From Welwitschia mirabilis (Eukaryota > Gnetophyta > Gnetopsida > Welwitschiales), in contig JBOZIK010000001.1 in the NCBI GenBank assembly GCA_051453625.1, positions 286,277,011 to 286,341,010 of the forward strand: a stretch of DNA of 64,000 bases, written 5' to 3'. How positions within the stretch are numbered: position 1 is the stretch's first letter; every line of letters begins with the position of its first letter. Below are positions 1 through 12,075 of the stretch, in pieces. The position numbers were made by a program, and so were the translations under genes. Below the pieces are notes generated by a model that saw nothing but the letters and a program-made list of their open reading frames with translations, had not been told where the DNA came from and did not search any database.

Positions 1-1540
1 AAAAGTAAGTAAAAGAATGGCACTAAAAAAGGATCAATATAACTAGAAAAATTGTAAAATTATAAATTACTAAAACATAAATTATAGAAATCAACAAAAA
101 AAAGAGTAAATAAAATGAAATTGAAAATATAATAATATAAAATGAAAATAAAAAAAAGGAGTAATTGATATTTCACTAGNNNNNNNNNNNNNNNNTTCAC
201 TGGGGGGGTGGAGGGGGAATATATATAACAAAAGTCATTAGAAGAGGACTAGTATAACAAAAAATAACAGAAAATAAGTAAGAAAAGAAATAAGCAATAA
301 TGGAAACATTTATGTGCACTTCATTATAGCTACTAATGCATAATTTCTAACAATGATGCTAAAAAGCTATTGTGAATTATTTTTTTCTATGCTTTATATC
401 TCTATAAATATTAAAAGATTGAAAGCTAATACTTAAATACAAATCCTGATAAAGAAAAAGGCAATGTTTGTTAATAAATAACAAGGACTTCTATTTGTAG
501 TATAGTCCTAGCATTATTATTGTAAGGAATAAATGCAATAATGGAATAGTAAAAGCATGCACAAAATTAGTTTCCATAACTATCATAAAATGATTTCATA
601 TTATAAAGTGAGATTGTATTTTTAATAGGTAGATAGAACTAGGAATGAGGTATAATCTTTAGAACTAACATGAACATAAAAGTGATAGAATGAGTTTTAA
701 GGACAATAGAGTTACTTTTGAATGATCTTAAAAAATTCATGTCAAGCATTTGTCCAACATCAAGTATGGTGATATAATCTCATTTATCATATAAGTTTTA
801 ATAAAAACTCCTAGTTACCTTGCCTATTATACCCTACTTCAGAATGATGAAAAGTAGAATATCACTTTAAAAAACTATGAACTAAGATTAACACTAAAAA
901 AACTACTTATAAATCTATTACAAAACTTAATATAATATAATCTAGATAAAGCATTATAAGTATGAAAAATAATATACATGTAAAATGCTAAAAATAGATT
1001 TCATAAAACTTTAGTACTTTATTTCATAAATAGAACAAAAACTACATCAAACAAAACTTTAAAAAAATCATGAAATGTCATGCTAGAATTATAAGCTAGC
1101 TCACTCATTAAAAAACAAATCTTAGAAAGAAGACATGATTAACACTCTTCACAAAAGTTTTTGCTAGCTTAGAAAGCTAGGGTTAGAATTTTGAAAATTA
1201 CATAATTTTTGCTAGCTTTAAATTAATTCACTAATATCCTTAATGATCTTATAATTTGGCATAGATTCCATAACCTAAAATTGAGCTAAATATTTAAAAG
1301 ATAACTAGTGTTATGGATTATACTAGTGTCACTGGTGTTTCATGGAATTTTCCTACTATCCTTTGATTCCTACTTTGGCATGTTGTTAGAAACTTAAAAA
1401 TTTCAATAATAGAGGTAGGATTTTGGGTTTTTATAACTTTAATAGTGTAAATAAATTAAAACAAAGGTAAAATTATGAAAACTAGAATTTTATTATGCTA
1501 AGTTAGTCTTAATTACTTGAAATACATGTAAATTTTTATA
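1..1540 (-). repeat. Element A 3' LTR (truncated by the window edge)
   Basis: It matches 5030-6682 in the same order. Shared anchors include ATGGAAACATTTATG at about 301 against ATGGAAACGTTTATG at about 5346, and TTATGCTAAGTTAGTCTTAATT at the right end against TTATGCTAAGCTAGCCTTAATT, where most differences are transitions. A 16-base gap lies at 180-195. In minus orientation the inner edge is at about 1540. I see no clear polypurine tract beside it, so the edge may be off by about 15 bp. The copy lacks the (GA)n(GT)n tract of its partner. Confidence 0.65.
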
Positions 1541-1994
1541 GGTTATTAAGGAAGTTTGATTAATGATTTTGAATAAATAATAATCTATGAGATTTTCTAT
1601 GAGAAGAACTCTATAACATGACTCGTGCTTTATTGAATATAAACTTAACCATCTTGCAATGAACTTTCTAGGGTACAAATGCCATTCAACATCATACAAT
1701 AATAATAAATATATTTTGTAATATGTTTTTAAAGCAAGGGTTAAAAGATGTCTCATACAAAAAATAGTCATATGTAGGGGTTTACTCTTAAGAATCCAAA
1801 ATTTGAGGTTAATAGATGGGTTTGAAAAATTTGTTAATGAAATGCAATACATGAGAATGCTAAGGTCTATGTACTTAAAGTTAGATAGGATTTAACCTAG
1901 AGTGTTTTTATGCTTCCTTAATAAATATAGTAAAACATTATTTTAAAAAAGGAATAGAATTGAGTTTATTACCATTAGAAAAACCAAAATATTT

Positions 1995-2610
1995 TCTAAA
2001 AAGCATACTTAAGGCTATCTAGGTGTGGTTTTAATTCAATAAAAGACTTATCATTCAAATTGATGAATGAATCATGCTCTAAAGATGAAGAAAAAGTAAA
2101 AATGTTTTTCTTATAAGTAGGGTAATTCAAGATTAAGAAACTTACATTCTAGCATATCAATGTACTCTAAGCCATCATCATTTAAAGATTATTTTATAGC
2201 ATAAAAATAATTCAAGTTAATAATCATATTTTCAAAAGATATTTTCAAAAAATCATTTCTACATTTGATTAGGGAATTTGAGGTACTAAGAAAATTTTTT
2301 TCTAAGATGAAAAAGACTATATGAGTGATGGTACTATTCATCCCAAAAACTAAAAAGTTCATAGATAAGTACCAACCACCTACTTCAATAATGACATCTT
2401 ATGTTACAACTAAAGATGTCTTCATATAATTATTAGCTATTTGTAGTTGAATTTTGATATTCTTAAGATCTTTTTAGATCAAGTTCCTTATGAATGCAAT
2501 AAGATAGAAGATTGATACTAGCTCCTAAATTTAACAAGGCTTACTTAATATGTTTGTCTCCAATAATGATTAGAATAATTAGACTTCTTGGATCTTTGCA
2601 TTTTAAAGGA
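1995..2610 (-). pseudogene. Element A gypsy aspartic protease plus protease-RT linker (pseudogene)
   Basis: Read on the minus strand across several frame changes and stops. Recognisable in order are PLKCKDP, an active-site stretch ALLNLGASINLLSY (family ALLDLGASVNLLPY, with the catalytic Asp of DLGAS now Asn), a segment matching ILGRPFLATSNALINCRNG (here VFFILEKNFLSTSNS then LIKCRND), SFENMIINLNYF, and the linker motif LKPHLDSLKYAF (family LKPLPSHLKYAFL). In Athila/Tat elements this domain processes the Gag-Pol polyprotein. The linker normally leads into RT, but here the sequence runs on to the LTR instead. Inactive: catalytic residue lost and frame broken. Confidence 0.8.
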
Positions 2611-4750
2611 TTCTATTTTGAATGATGGCATGCATTTGTTGAGCTAAAAGAGATTTACCCTTCACATTCATTCTTCTCTTAACTGTGATCCTTAAGAAAT
2701 TTGGTATAAGATGGGATTTTCTTCATAAATTGCAATAGTAAAATATTGATTTTTGAATTTCTTGAAAACTTTAATATATTCTTATTATTTCTTTCTATTT
2801 TATCTTTTCTAAATTATTACGTAAATTATAGGGATTATTCTATGTTGGAGTTTGTATTTCTGGTTTTTTCTAAACTTTATTCTTTTTACTAGATTTGTAA
2901 GATGCTTTAACCTCATTTTTTAGAGTTTACCATAGATTTTGGTTGATTTTATTTTCACATGTTAGATGTACAACTTTGATTTTCTTAATGTGTATATCCT
3001 ATATCCCTTCAATCACCTTATAACTACTTAGCTTTGGCTTAAGAGATGCTAAAAGCTTATCATTTTCATGTTGGTTGAGTGATGAGAGGACATAAGTGGT
3101 AGTTTTATTTAACCATTGGATGTTTTATTTAAGTCTCCATAATGTGAATAAGATTTATCAGTTAAACTATCATTATTTATTGCTAATATGTATTTAGGCT
3201 TCTATGAATCTCTTACAAGTATCTTCAAAAGAATGTAATAAATAGGGTTGGTTATTAAACGATAATGGTTAATAATTATAAGATGATAAGGAGTATTAAT
3301 TCTTAGATTAAATTGTAGAAGATTGATTTTGATTATCTTATCTCCATGAAAATTTTGAATGGTTTATTCATCCAAGGTTATAATTATTAAAGTAAGGATT
3401 TTTGGCTCTTTGTATTTACCATTATTGTCCTATAACATTCACTTGCTACTTCACTACTTATTGAAACATAAGGATGCAGGACATGGTATATTATATAATA
3501 TATTTAATAGATAATAAGATTGGAAGTGGTTTCAAGTAATTTAATCTTCCTAGAAAGATCATCTATTTTGTTGTCAACTTTAGGGTTGAAAAAAATCATA
3601 AAGATTCTTATTTCCTTAATATCATTATGTGATATAGATAATTCATTTGATTTCTTCTAGCTTTTCAAATTCACCAAGATGGTTTCTAAGAAATCCCAAG
3701 ATTCATATATTTTTAAATCCAAGAGTATTTCTTTATACATCATCTTTATGAGTTATTTATGATTCAAGAAAAATCTTTTATAAAATAAACTTATAACTTT
3801 ACCTTATTAAAAACCATGTTGGGGACACTTAAGAGGTAAATTTTGAAATGTTATAAGGTTTTAAAAAAGGCTTCATAGTTAATTTTTAAATAATTCATGG
3901 TTTTTCTTCTAACCACATTTGTCTTATAAGTAGGAAAGAACTCCTCAATAAAATTTAATTAGGATTTGCCTAACTGATGATGGATATGGATTTGAGCATA
4001 TGTAAATAATTTTTAGCTTCTATTTATGTGAAAAGAAAAAAAAATCTATTTGAGGTCATCTGAAGTATTATGATTCTAATCAATGATTGAAACAACACAT
4101 TCAAAATCCTCAAGTACAAATAGGGATATTTAAATTTTAAATTATAAAAATGTAATAATAATTAAATGATTATAGGCTTAAAGTTTTTTTTAGTAAGTAT
4201 TTGAAGGCTGAACTATATAGGATGTGGTTCTTAAGCATTGAAAATGAAGGTAATCCTTTAGGGTTTTCTTTGATGGTTGAGTTTTTTAATAGTTTTTGAG
4301 AAAGACTAAAAGTATGACTAGTTATTTTAGTAAGGTCTTACTTAAATCTATCTTATGAATAGCTTCTGGAAAAAGGCATACATTTAGGAACTAATTCTAT
4401 GTCAATATTAGGGTTTGGACTAATATAATGTAATCATTTATCAGAACTACATTTTCAATTCATATAACTTTTTTATAGATCAAGAATTTTCAAGTTGAAG
4501 AAATGTTTTCCAGTGATTTTAAGTAAAAGTGTGAATATTTAAAGAAAAAATTTGAGAAAATAACAATGTCATTAATGAGAGAAGATAGTAGTTGTTTTAG
4601 AAAAACTAGCCTAAGAAAAGAATATAGGACATAACTTGATATGAGAGAGAAAATTAAATGGTTGATGCAAATGAAAATGTAATAGGGTGAAGGATATATA
4701 GGATACATTTGGAGTGGGAGGTGGAACCTCTAAAATGTAGTGTAATGCAA
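2610..4750 (-). pseudogene. Element A gag region (pseudogene)
   Basis: The best conserved part (about 3675-3795, minus) reads FYKRFFLNHK, then KEILLDLKIYESWDFLETIL. It resembles the Athila/Tat Gag segment FYNGL...GG...K...EAWDFLE, which belongs to the capsid-like domain. A patch near 3490-3590 has the composition of the coiled-coil segment that usually follows. The rest (2610-3490 and 3800-4750) shows only scattered similarity and many stops. A 72-codon minus-strand open frame at 4490-4708 has no recognisable match and is probably chance. No start codon could be chosen. Confidence 0.5.
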
Positions 4751-5027
4751 GAAATAATGGAAATAAAAAATTTTAAAATTCTAGACGTAGAAATGCAATA
4801 ATAATAATAATGTAGAAATACAAGTAAAAAATAAAATGCAAAACTTAAAAAGTAGAATCCTGCAAGAAATTTTTCTTCAACATCTTTAAAACCTATGAAA
4901 TGAAGAGTAGAAAGAGGAGAAGAAATAAGGAAAAAAAATTCTCTTTAGAAATAAAAAATTAACTAACTCTACATGAAAAATTTTGATAAACAATTTTAAT
5001 GGGTTAGATATAGAAAAATTGTAGGAA

Positions 5028-5315
5028 AAAAGAAAAGAATACTAGAAATGGATTAGTATAACTAAAAACATTACTATAAAGTAAAGGGAAAAAGCGTGAA
5101 AAATGAATTAATATAAATTTTTAAAAATTGCAATAAAGTAAAGAGAAAAAATGAAAGTGCTGGAAGTAGACTAGTATAATTGAAAAATTATAGGAAAATA
5201 AGTTACAACAAAGTAAAAAATAAAAGCACTAAAAGAGGGCTAGTATATCTAAAAACTTATAGCAAGGTAAAAAAAGGCACTAGAAGAGGAGTGGTATAAA
5301 TAAAAGTCAAAAGTG
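5028..5315. repeat. Irregular tandem repeat inside the element A LTR
   Basis: About five copies of a 50-65 bp unit built on GCACTAGAAGAGGACTAGTA followed by an A-rich stretch with TATAGCAAAGTAAA. Copies begin near 5039, 5095, 5157, 5224 and 5276. Related copies occur in the other LTR near 20 and 234. A G-rich patch (5313-5330; 202-217 in the other LTR) follows. Presence in both LTRs means the array predates insertion. Confidence 0.6.
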
Positions 5316-5636
5316 GAGGAGGGGAGGGGGAAGAGAGAGAAGAAATGGAAACGTTTATGTATTTTCCACTATAACTACCATTCCATTATCCTTAGTAGTA
5401 ATTAAAAAAAAAAAAAGTTTGTGGTTAGTTTATCCTATAAATAAAAATCTCATGAAGCTAGAATTAAAATTTTTTAAAATTACTAAGACTTCCATTTAGA
5501 GTATATCCCAGTGTCATTATTTTCAAAGGATAATATGTCATAGATAAGATAATAAATCTTGCATATAAAAAACATTTATAACTACTATAAACTAATAGTG
5601 TATTGCGAGAGACTTAGAGAGTATATTTATGTGAGG

Positions 5637-5637
5637 A

Positions 5638-5673
<36 letters not shown>

Positions 5674-5690
5674 TGTGTGTGTGTGTGTGT
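5637..5690. repeat. Compound (GA)n/(GT)n microsatellite
   Basis: An uninterrupted GA run is followed by a short GAAA interruption and then a GT run ending at about 5690. It lies inside the 5' LTR of element A and is absent from the 3' LTR copy, so it expanded after insertion. Confidence 0.9.
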
Positions 5691-6682
5691 TGTAAATTAA
5701 TAAATAAAGCTAAGAATAAGGCATAGACCTTAGTATCTAGCATGATTATAATAATAATAATAAGAATTTTAATAAAAATAGACTTTCTCTAAATTTATTA
5801 TAGAGAAATAATATTAAGAACCTTCAAAGCTCAAGCATGATGACATAATCTCATTTACTATATACATGTTGGTTAAGCATCTAGGTCATTTTAGATTTCA
5901 TAGCATACTTCATAAACATGAAAAGTACAAACCCATCCCAAAGAAAATTAAATTATGGTCACTATAGACTAAGACGCACATATAGAAAATCACTAAAAAA
6001 TATTGAAGAACTTAATATACTTCAATCTACATCAAGTATTATAAGTATGAAAAAATAGAAATACTTGAAATCAGAAAGCTAGATTAAAGAAATTTTTAAT
6101 TCTTTAATATATAATAGAAGAATAATTATATAAATGAAGGATTTAAGCCAATGCTTAAAAATTCATGCTAGCCTTAAGGTCTAGTTCATCCTTAAAGAAA
6201 AGCAACTTAGAAACTAAACATGTTTGAAGCTCCTCTCAAATTCGAAGATTGATTACAGGTTATAAAAGCTAAAGGACCTACTAAATTAAAGTCTAAATGT
6301 TCTTTTATAGCCCAAAAATTAAGGTTATATTTTTAGAGGTTTGTGTAATTTTTAGTGACTTTAGACTAACTTACCAACTACTTTAATAAACTTGTCATCT
6401 ACCATGAGTCATAAAATATGAAGATGAAGTGCTAATTTGAATGATGACTAGCACTATAATGGATCCCAATGATGCCACTGGTTTTTCTAAGTATTTAAAC
6501 CTAACCTTTCAACTTATATTCCATCATCCTATTAAACACCTAAAAAGTTCAAGAGATGTAGGATGTTATTTTTTTATAACTTTTAATAACATAATTCAAA
6601 ATAAAATTATAAAACTATGAAAATTATAACTCAATTATGCTAAGCTAGCCTTAATTAATTAAAATAGAAGTTATTTTTCACA

Positions 6683-7088
6683 TTTTTTCATGTACTATTA
6701 TGGCATTCTTGACTAGGATATCCTATTATTTATATATTAAATGAAATATGTAAAAATGGCCATGAGCTTTCTCTTTCCATTCCATAGGATTTTCCATAGT
6801 GTGAAACATGTGTAATGGGAAAAGAAACTTGATAGTATTTTATATCAAGTAAGTGGTAGTATGATAGCAAAATTTTACTCATTTAAAATGTTCTATGTGG
6901 TATAGTATTATGTGTTAAGCCTTTTACAATTTTATCTCATTTATTGACCACTACTTGTGAATGATTTGGTTGTATTTTAGGACTTCAAGTCTTATTCTTT
7001 ATAGAACTTTCAAGTTTTCATAGAAAAAGTGGAAAAGGAACCAAAATATAAGGTTAAATATCTCCACTATCATAATGTTGATGAATAC
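6683..7088 (+). pseudogene. Ty1/copia polyprotein, 5' portion: GAG-pre-integrase and integrase core start
   Basis: Starting at 6698 the plus strand reads LWHS then LGYP (family LWHRRLGHP), and at 6799-6820 CETCVMGK, the second half of the zinc-binding GAG-pre-integrase motif. At about 6949 comes FIDHY (family FIDDYSR), containing one of the integrase DDE acidic residues. The block ends KVKYLHYHNVDEY at 7050-7088, matching KIK.LRSDNGGEY of copia integrases. The frame carries several stops. The chromovirus B begins exactly after this GEY-equivalent, and the polyprotein resumes at 23033. Upstream gag and protease are missing because element A lies immediately to the left. Confidence 0.85.
7084..7088. 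repeat. Target-site duplication of element B, left copy (AATAC)
   Basis: AATAC directly precedes the 5' LTR and is repeated at 23033-23037 directly after the 3' LTR. Five bases is the usual target duplication for Ty3/gypsy integration. The pentamer is part of the copia GEY codons, which fixes both LTR outer edges. Confidence 0.85.
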
Positions 7089-8352
7089 TATTATATTCCA
7101 CATTTTATAATCTTTAATTAGTAAACTTAATTACATGATTACAAGAATCTCTAAATTATGTAATACATTTTAATATTAAATCTTAATGAAAATCATTTTT
7201 TTCCTTTAATGAGAATCAATATGTAGCCTTATAATTAATAACATATTATATTGATTACGTCAAAAATATATTTTTAATTATAAGTATTCATAGGACCACT
7301 TAATTAAATAATCTTAGTCATAGATAATTTTATTATTTTAGATAATAATGATTATAAGAATTTTAATTCTAATAAACTTATTTATGATTAGACAAGTCAT
7401 TTACATCATTAAATAGTAAAATCAAAAAAATTCATGTCAAGGTGTAAAATAATAATCAACTATCTACAAAAATGGCATGTAACATCTTTAGTTTAATCAT
7501 TTATCCATGTGTCTTATTCAAACTAAAAAAAAACTAGAATTACTTGGTAAAAGTGAAAGAATAATAGGTAAGTAAAAAGTAAGAGTACTATATTTAAGTT
7601 AAAATTAAAAGAGTACTATGTTCAACTATAACAATTTCTTAAATTCAACTATGACGTTTTTCTTACATTTAATTATGATATTTCCTTCTTCTGATTTATG
7701 TTATTGATATGATGGATCACGTAGAGTGTAAGCATGTGAATGAGGACTTGCACTCTTATCCATAAAACAAAAAGGATAAATGAGTATAATTTATTCTACT
7801 ATAGCTTTTATCCTTGTTGATATTTGTGAAAGTACTTTATGCATAAAATATTATTTTTCTTCTTGTATCACATGGCAATTTTGAAGTTGGTGCATTTGTT
7901 TTACCAATTCATTTTAAATACGTTTTGGATTAATTATAAACCTCTAAAGAATTAAGAAGGAACTAGAATAAGGAAATTATGCATGTAAATAATATTGATA
8001 ATTAAAGTAAGAAAAATTACTTACCCCAATTACGTGTATGAGTCATAAATAAGATTCCTTTTGTCATTCACACATTTCTTTCACTTCTTATACAAGATCT
8101 TACAAATTTTCAATCATTAGCATTATTATTTATCATTAACAAGTTAATATTACTTCTAAAAAAGCTTGTCAAACTAGTCATTGATCAATCTTGTCTTTTT
8201 TCTTTCATATGTACATATTACTTTTACACAAGCCCATGCAACTTATCATTGATTAATCTTATAAACTAAAAGATATTTGTTTATGTTATATGTAAAATGA
8301 TGTATGTGGCCTTTATCCATTTATATCAAAGACCTTATGTACATAATTAGTC

Positions 8353-8360
8353 TATAAATA
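8353..8360 (+). promoter_or_regulatory. Probable TATA box of the element B LTR promoter
   Basis: TATAAATA in the context GTCTATAAATAGATCCC, plus strand, about one third of the way into the 5' LTR. It suits an RNA polymerase II start about 30 bp downstream. The equivalent position in the 3' LTR falls in an assembly gap, so conservation cannot be checked. Confidence 0.5.
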
Positions 8361-8662
8361 GATCCCTATTCTTTCTTATAAAGCTAATATTCTTTAAGTT
8401 TATGCTACTAAAATTTCTTCTTAATTTTTCATCCTCTTGAGTGTGGAATTGAAGCTTGAAGCTTAGAGCTTAAAGCTAAGATGCTTGAAGCTAGGATCCT
8501 AGAGCTTATATCTTTACTAATCTTCTTCAAAAATGATTAATCCTTTTCCCTCCAAGTTGGTTCTTCTTTTATAAGAATTTTAACTCCTTTTCTTGCATTA
8601 GGCCTGTGCATATGATTATAGTATTAATATAGTATTTTTATTTTTCTCTCACATTGGACGAT

Positions 8663-8830
8663 ACTAAGATAAGAAAGAGATTTGATAGATCTCTTTACAT
8701 TCTTAGTTGATGGGGCTACGAATGGATATCTTCCCTGCCATTGACATAGACTAAGATAAGGAAGAGAGTCAAGGGACTTCTTAACATGCTTGGGTTCTAT
8801 GTGTTTAATGGATGTTTTTTGCCAAGTAAC
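8663..8830 (+). repeat. 87-bp tandem duplication within the element B LTR
   Basis: ACTAAGATAAGAAAGAGA at 8663 recurs as ACTAAGATAAGGAAGAGA at 8750, each followed by a related segment ending in TTCCCTGCCA or TTTTTTGCCA. The same two-unit arrangement is seen in the 3' LTR at about 20719-20862, so the duplication existed in the parent element. Confidence 0.7.
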
Positions 8831-11037
8831 CAAGGGATTCACTATAATTTTGGTTGACCATGTTATTTTGCATTATCATATGTTTAAAATGCATTTTTCA
8901 TTAGATTGGAATTAGAGTTATTATTAGGGTAAATAATTCTGATCCTTAAAATTCATTTAGGCTAGCCACTCTTTCTTAGAAAATTTTAAGGCTCATGATA
9001 TTTGATGCATTATTTATTATTGTAAGTTAAGTTTATATTTCTCATAATTGTGTTTTATATAATTTAGATGCTAATTTTTGTTGTAAATTTTTAGCTATTT
9101 TACTAATTTTATTTCTATAAATAGTGTAAATTCTCTTATCCTTAATGTAGTTGAACTTTACATTTTTCCCAAAAGTGAAGAATAATTTAAGAAAGCTATA
9201 ACTTATTTAATACTAAGTAAATATTTCTTATGTAGGTTTATAATCATGTTAGGAATTTAAGAGTTTTAAAATAGTAATTTTTCTAGTAGTAAAATAATTT
9301 TTAAAATTTCTTTTATGAAAATAACTCAAAAATTATAAGCAGAAAACAACAAACAAAAAGTCTTAGTTTTAGACTTTGTGGAACATCCAAGGAAAAAAAT
9401 TTAACAGCCAACCCTATATCACATTTTATAGTATTTCTAAAAAGAAGTAAATTAAACATTATCATCCTTTTAGTGAAGGGTATTATTTTGGCAACTCTAA
9501 AATTTAAGCAATCATTATTGTCTTAGCCTTATGAAATGTGTTTTCACTAATTTAGATTGAATAAAGTTATTTTTTAAAGATATTATAATGAGTCTAGTTT
9601 AAGAAAAGTGAGTTTACTTTATTTTTATATTTTTAAATAATTAATTAGAAATTATTAGTTTAAATGCCTTTTAAAAACTAAGAAAATTAATAATTATTAA
9701 AAAATTTAAAGCAACTACAAAATTATTTTAGATACCATATATAATGTCTAGTTAACTTAAATTTATTTTCTTATCATTTTTATATACTACTTATTAATAT
9801 TTAGGCCCTTATTCTCGCATTTCAAGCATAAACATTAAGGTTGTCTACTTAATAATTTTAGAGATGTGTAGCTCAATCAATTAGCTTTATTAATGTTTTA
9901 TTTTAATTATATATATATATATTTATATATTGACATATATACGTAGAATTTATAAAGGGGGTTTAGAAGTTGGCTCAGTCCCATAAATGAAGCATGTTTC
10001 TATAATAGAATTTGGATGTATTAATGTTCCTTATTTAAAAAGAATTATTGTAATATAGAAAAATAAAGAGATGTTTTCTTTTATTTATTTTCACTATTTT
10101 NNNNNNNNNNNNNNNNNNNNNNNNNNNNNNNNNNATCAAAATGATGCTTCTATACTCTCCTTCTTTTTTCTCCTTCTATATGATTATTTCCATAAAATAA
10201 ACCTAATGATGATCAGAATTATTTTTACTAGGTAAAAATTCACTAGATATGCACATAATTATATGCTTCCATTTATATGGTGTATTCATTTAACTAAACT
10301 AACATAATCTCAATAGTTATTCATCCTCATACTTGAATTTCATCACCAAGGAGGTTGCATTATACTTTTATTTGTGAACTCTTCTAGAAGTGGATTTAAT
10401 CATCATTCTAGTGTGCTACTCATGTATGGATCTACTCTAACTTAATATTTTAAGACTTTGGTATAAAAAAACTATGTTTCACTATCTTAAGATGTTTTAA
10501 GGAAGTAGGGGTTATTTATAAGCATGCATCCACCTTATGCACTGCCTTTCACCTATATTAGGTATATATCGAGCTGAAGTTTAAGCTCATGAAGTTAAGT
10601 CAAGCCATGTTTGTATAGGATACAACCTAAAGTAGAACCAACTCATGTATGAAGGATGGCTAGATATCGAGTTGAAAAATTATTAATGGGAGTTGCAACC
10701 TCCTATTATATTAGTTACATACTATTCTCAAACTTATCCATTGTATGTGATAAAACAAATTGACATCCCATCAAATTTCCACATGATATCACTGTATGGT
10801 AAAAACAAAAGTTAAGAATAAATATAAAATACAATTTTGACATTGTTGTTATATGCAAACCAAAAGGGCCTATAGTTAAGTAGTAATTATGTTATTTAAT
10901 TATTTTAAATCTTATAATGTTTTAATAGCATCTAAATAGGAATTAATCCTAGGTGTCATTATGAATGTTAGTTAATAATGTTTTTTTAAAACATTATGCT
11001 TAATTAAGACAATTAAAGTTAAGGTGTTATGTAATGA

Positions 11038-11049
11038 TGGTATCAGAGA
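11038..11049 (+). other. Element B primer binding site (initiator tRNA-Met)
   Basis: TGGTATCAGAGA starts 6 bp after the 5' LTR. The first eleven bases match the complement of the plant initiator Met-tRNA 3' end (TGGTATCAGAGC), the standard minus-strand primer of chromoviruses and most copia elements. Confidence 0.9.
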
Positions 11050-12075
11050 CACATTAAATTAAATAATATCTATGTTAATTACTTAAAAATAAATTTAATT
11101 ATATCCATTATAAACTTAATTAGTAATTAACTAAAAAATTAAATATATTCATAATAGTTTTTATCCCTAAATTAATCATGAAATTAATTATTCTAATAAG
11201 AATCCCAAGTCATAAATAATTATAAGATTAATTACATTTATAGTTACCTTAATTATCAAATAATCATTAAGTTACTTATACCTATTATAATCTTATTTTA
11301 TAAATCATCTTAAAGTTAGATAATCCACATTTCCTAAGCAAACACGAAATTAATCATATTTATAATAACCCAAATCCTTAAATAATCATAAATGTACTTA
11401 TATCCATGATGGTCCTAACCCATAAATGATTAACTAAATTACATTCATCACTACATTAATAGCCATGTAGTAATTATGCTTATGATAATCCTAGTTACTA
11501 AATAATTATATCTATGAAAATCACAATGATGAATGAAGCATAAAATTGATTATACACATGATGATCTTAAATCTCTAAATAATCATTTAGTTAATTATAT
11601 CCATGTTAACTCTAATTTCTAAGCAATCTTAAGTAGATAATTAGTACACTATCATGACTTTAAAAAATTTGTTACCTTATAAATATGAATAATGATCTTT
11701 ACTTATGAAACCAAAAATCTCATATGATAGCTTAAAGATCTTGATCAATTTAAGAAAATTATAAATAAATATGTCATAACTATATATACCATTATAAAAA
11801 TAAATAATTAAACCCTTGACTAATTTATATTAACTACATAATCAATTACATAAGCCCCCCATCCTTTCAAATTATAACCCCTAGTAGTATCTTGTGAGTC
11901 TAACAGAGTAAACTCACTTGTGAGTAAGGAAGAGGAACTAACTTGATCATTTAGTTTAAATTAATTACCTAATGGTTCTAACACAATATTTATTAAGAAC
12001 ACATGTACTTCAACTTTTAATATAATATTTATCTTATTATTACTCAAATCTGGTAATATTTTTTAATCCTTCTAG
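11050..12075 (+). other. Element B untranslated leader, no gene recognised
   Basis: About 1 kb of very AT-rich sequence between the primer site and the first gag-like codons, with many short repeats of TTAATTA and AATCAT type. No open frame or RNA gene is visible. Leaders of this length are common in long-LTR gypsy elements. Confidence 0.5.

Larger units (their letters stand above)
1..6682 (-). mobile_element. Element A: pol-deleted Ty3/gypsy (Athila/Tat-like) retrotransposon, left end outside window
   Basis: Two diverged direct repeats (1-1540 and about 4760-6682) flank an internal region that reads on the minus strand. It carries a gag-like segment (about 3675-3795) followed by a gypsy aspartic protease and the protease-RT linker (about 1995-2610). 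The next 450 bp lead straight into the 3' LTR, with no RT, RNase H or integrase. In the family these would occupy about 3 kb, so A is non-autonomous or internally deleted. All frames are broken by stops. Its outer right edge (6682) abuts copia coding sequence at about 6698, so A appears to have inserted into the Ty1/copia element described below. The left target duplication lies outside the window. The exact inner LTR edge and primer site were not found. Confidence 0.7.
4760..6682 (-). repeat. Element A 5' LTR
   Basis: Direct repeat partner of 1-1540. The outer edge (6682) reads TGTG on the minus strand, as expected for an LTR starting with TG. The other copy has TA there, a G-to-A change. 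A possible TATA box on the minus strand lies at 6302-6309 (TATAAAAG). This copy carries an extra block of about 100 bp around 6190-6310 and a compound microsatellite that the 3' LTR lacks. The inner edge at about 4760 is an estimate, because the matching part of the other LTR is outside the window. Confidence 0.6.
7089..11031 (+). repeat. Element B 5' LTR
   Basis: About 3943 bp, colinear with 17065-23032. It begins TATTATATTCC and ends GTTATG (the other copy ends GTTACA; the differences are transitions), followed by a 6-bp spacer and the primer site. A 34-base gap lies at 10101-10134. A 72-codon frame at 8624-8842 on the minus strand reflects an internal duplication, not a gene. LTRs of this size are long even for chromoviruses. 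Confidence 0.87.

Noticed and set aside
1493-1852. 119-codon minus-strand frame overlapping the inner edge of the element A 3' LTR
   Set aside because: It crosses an LTR boundary and matches no retroelement protein. AT-rich sequence gives such frames by chance.
7077-7083. Element B 5' LTR starting at TG of TGAATAC (7082)
   Set aside because: Those bases continue the copia GEY codons and are duplicated at 23033, so they belong to the target site. The LTR starts at 7089.
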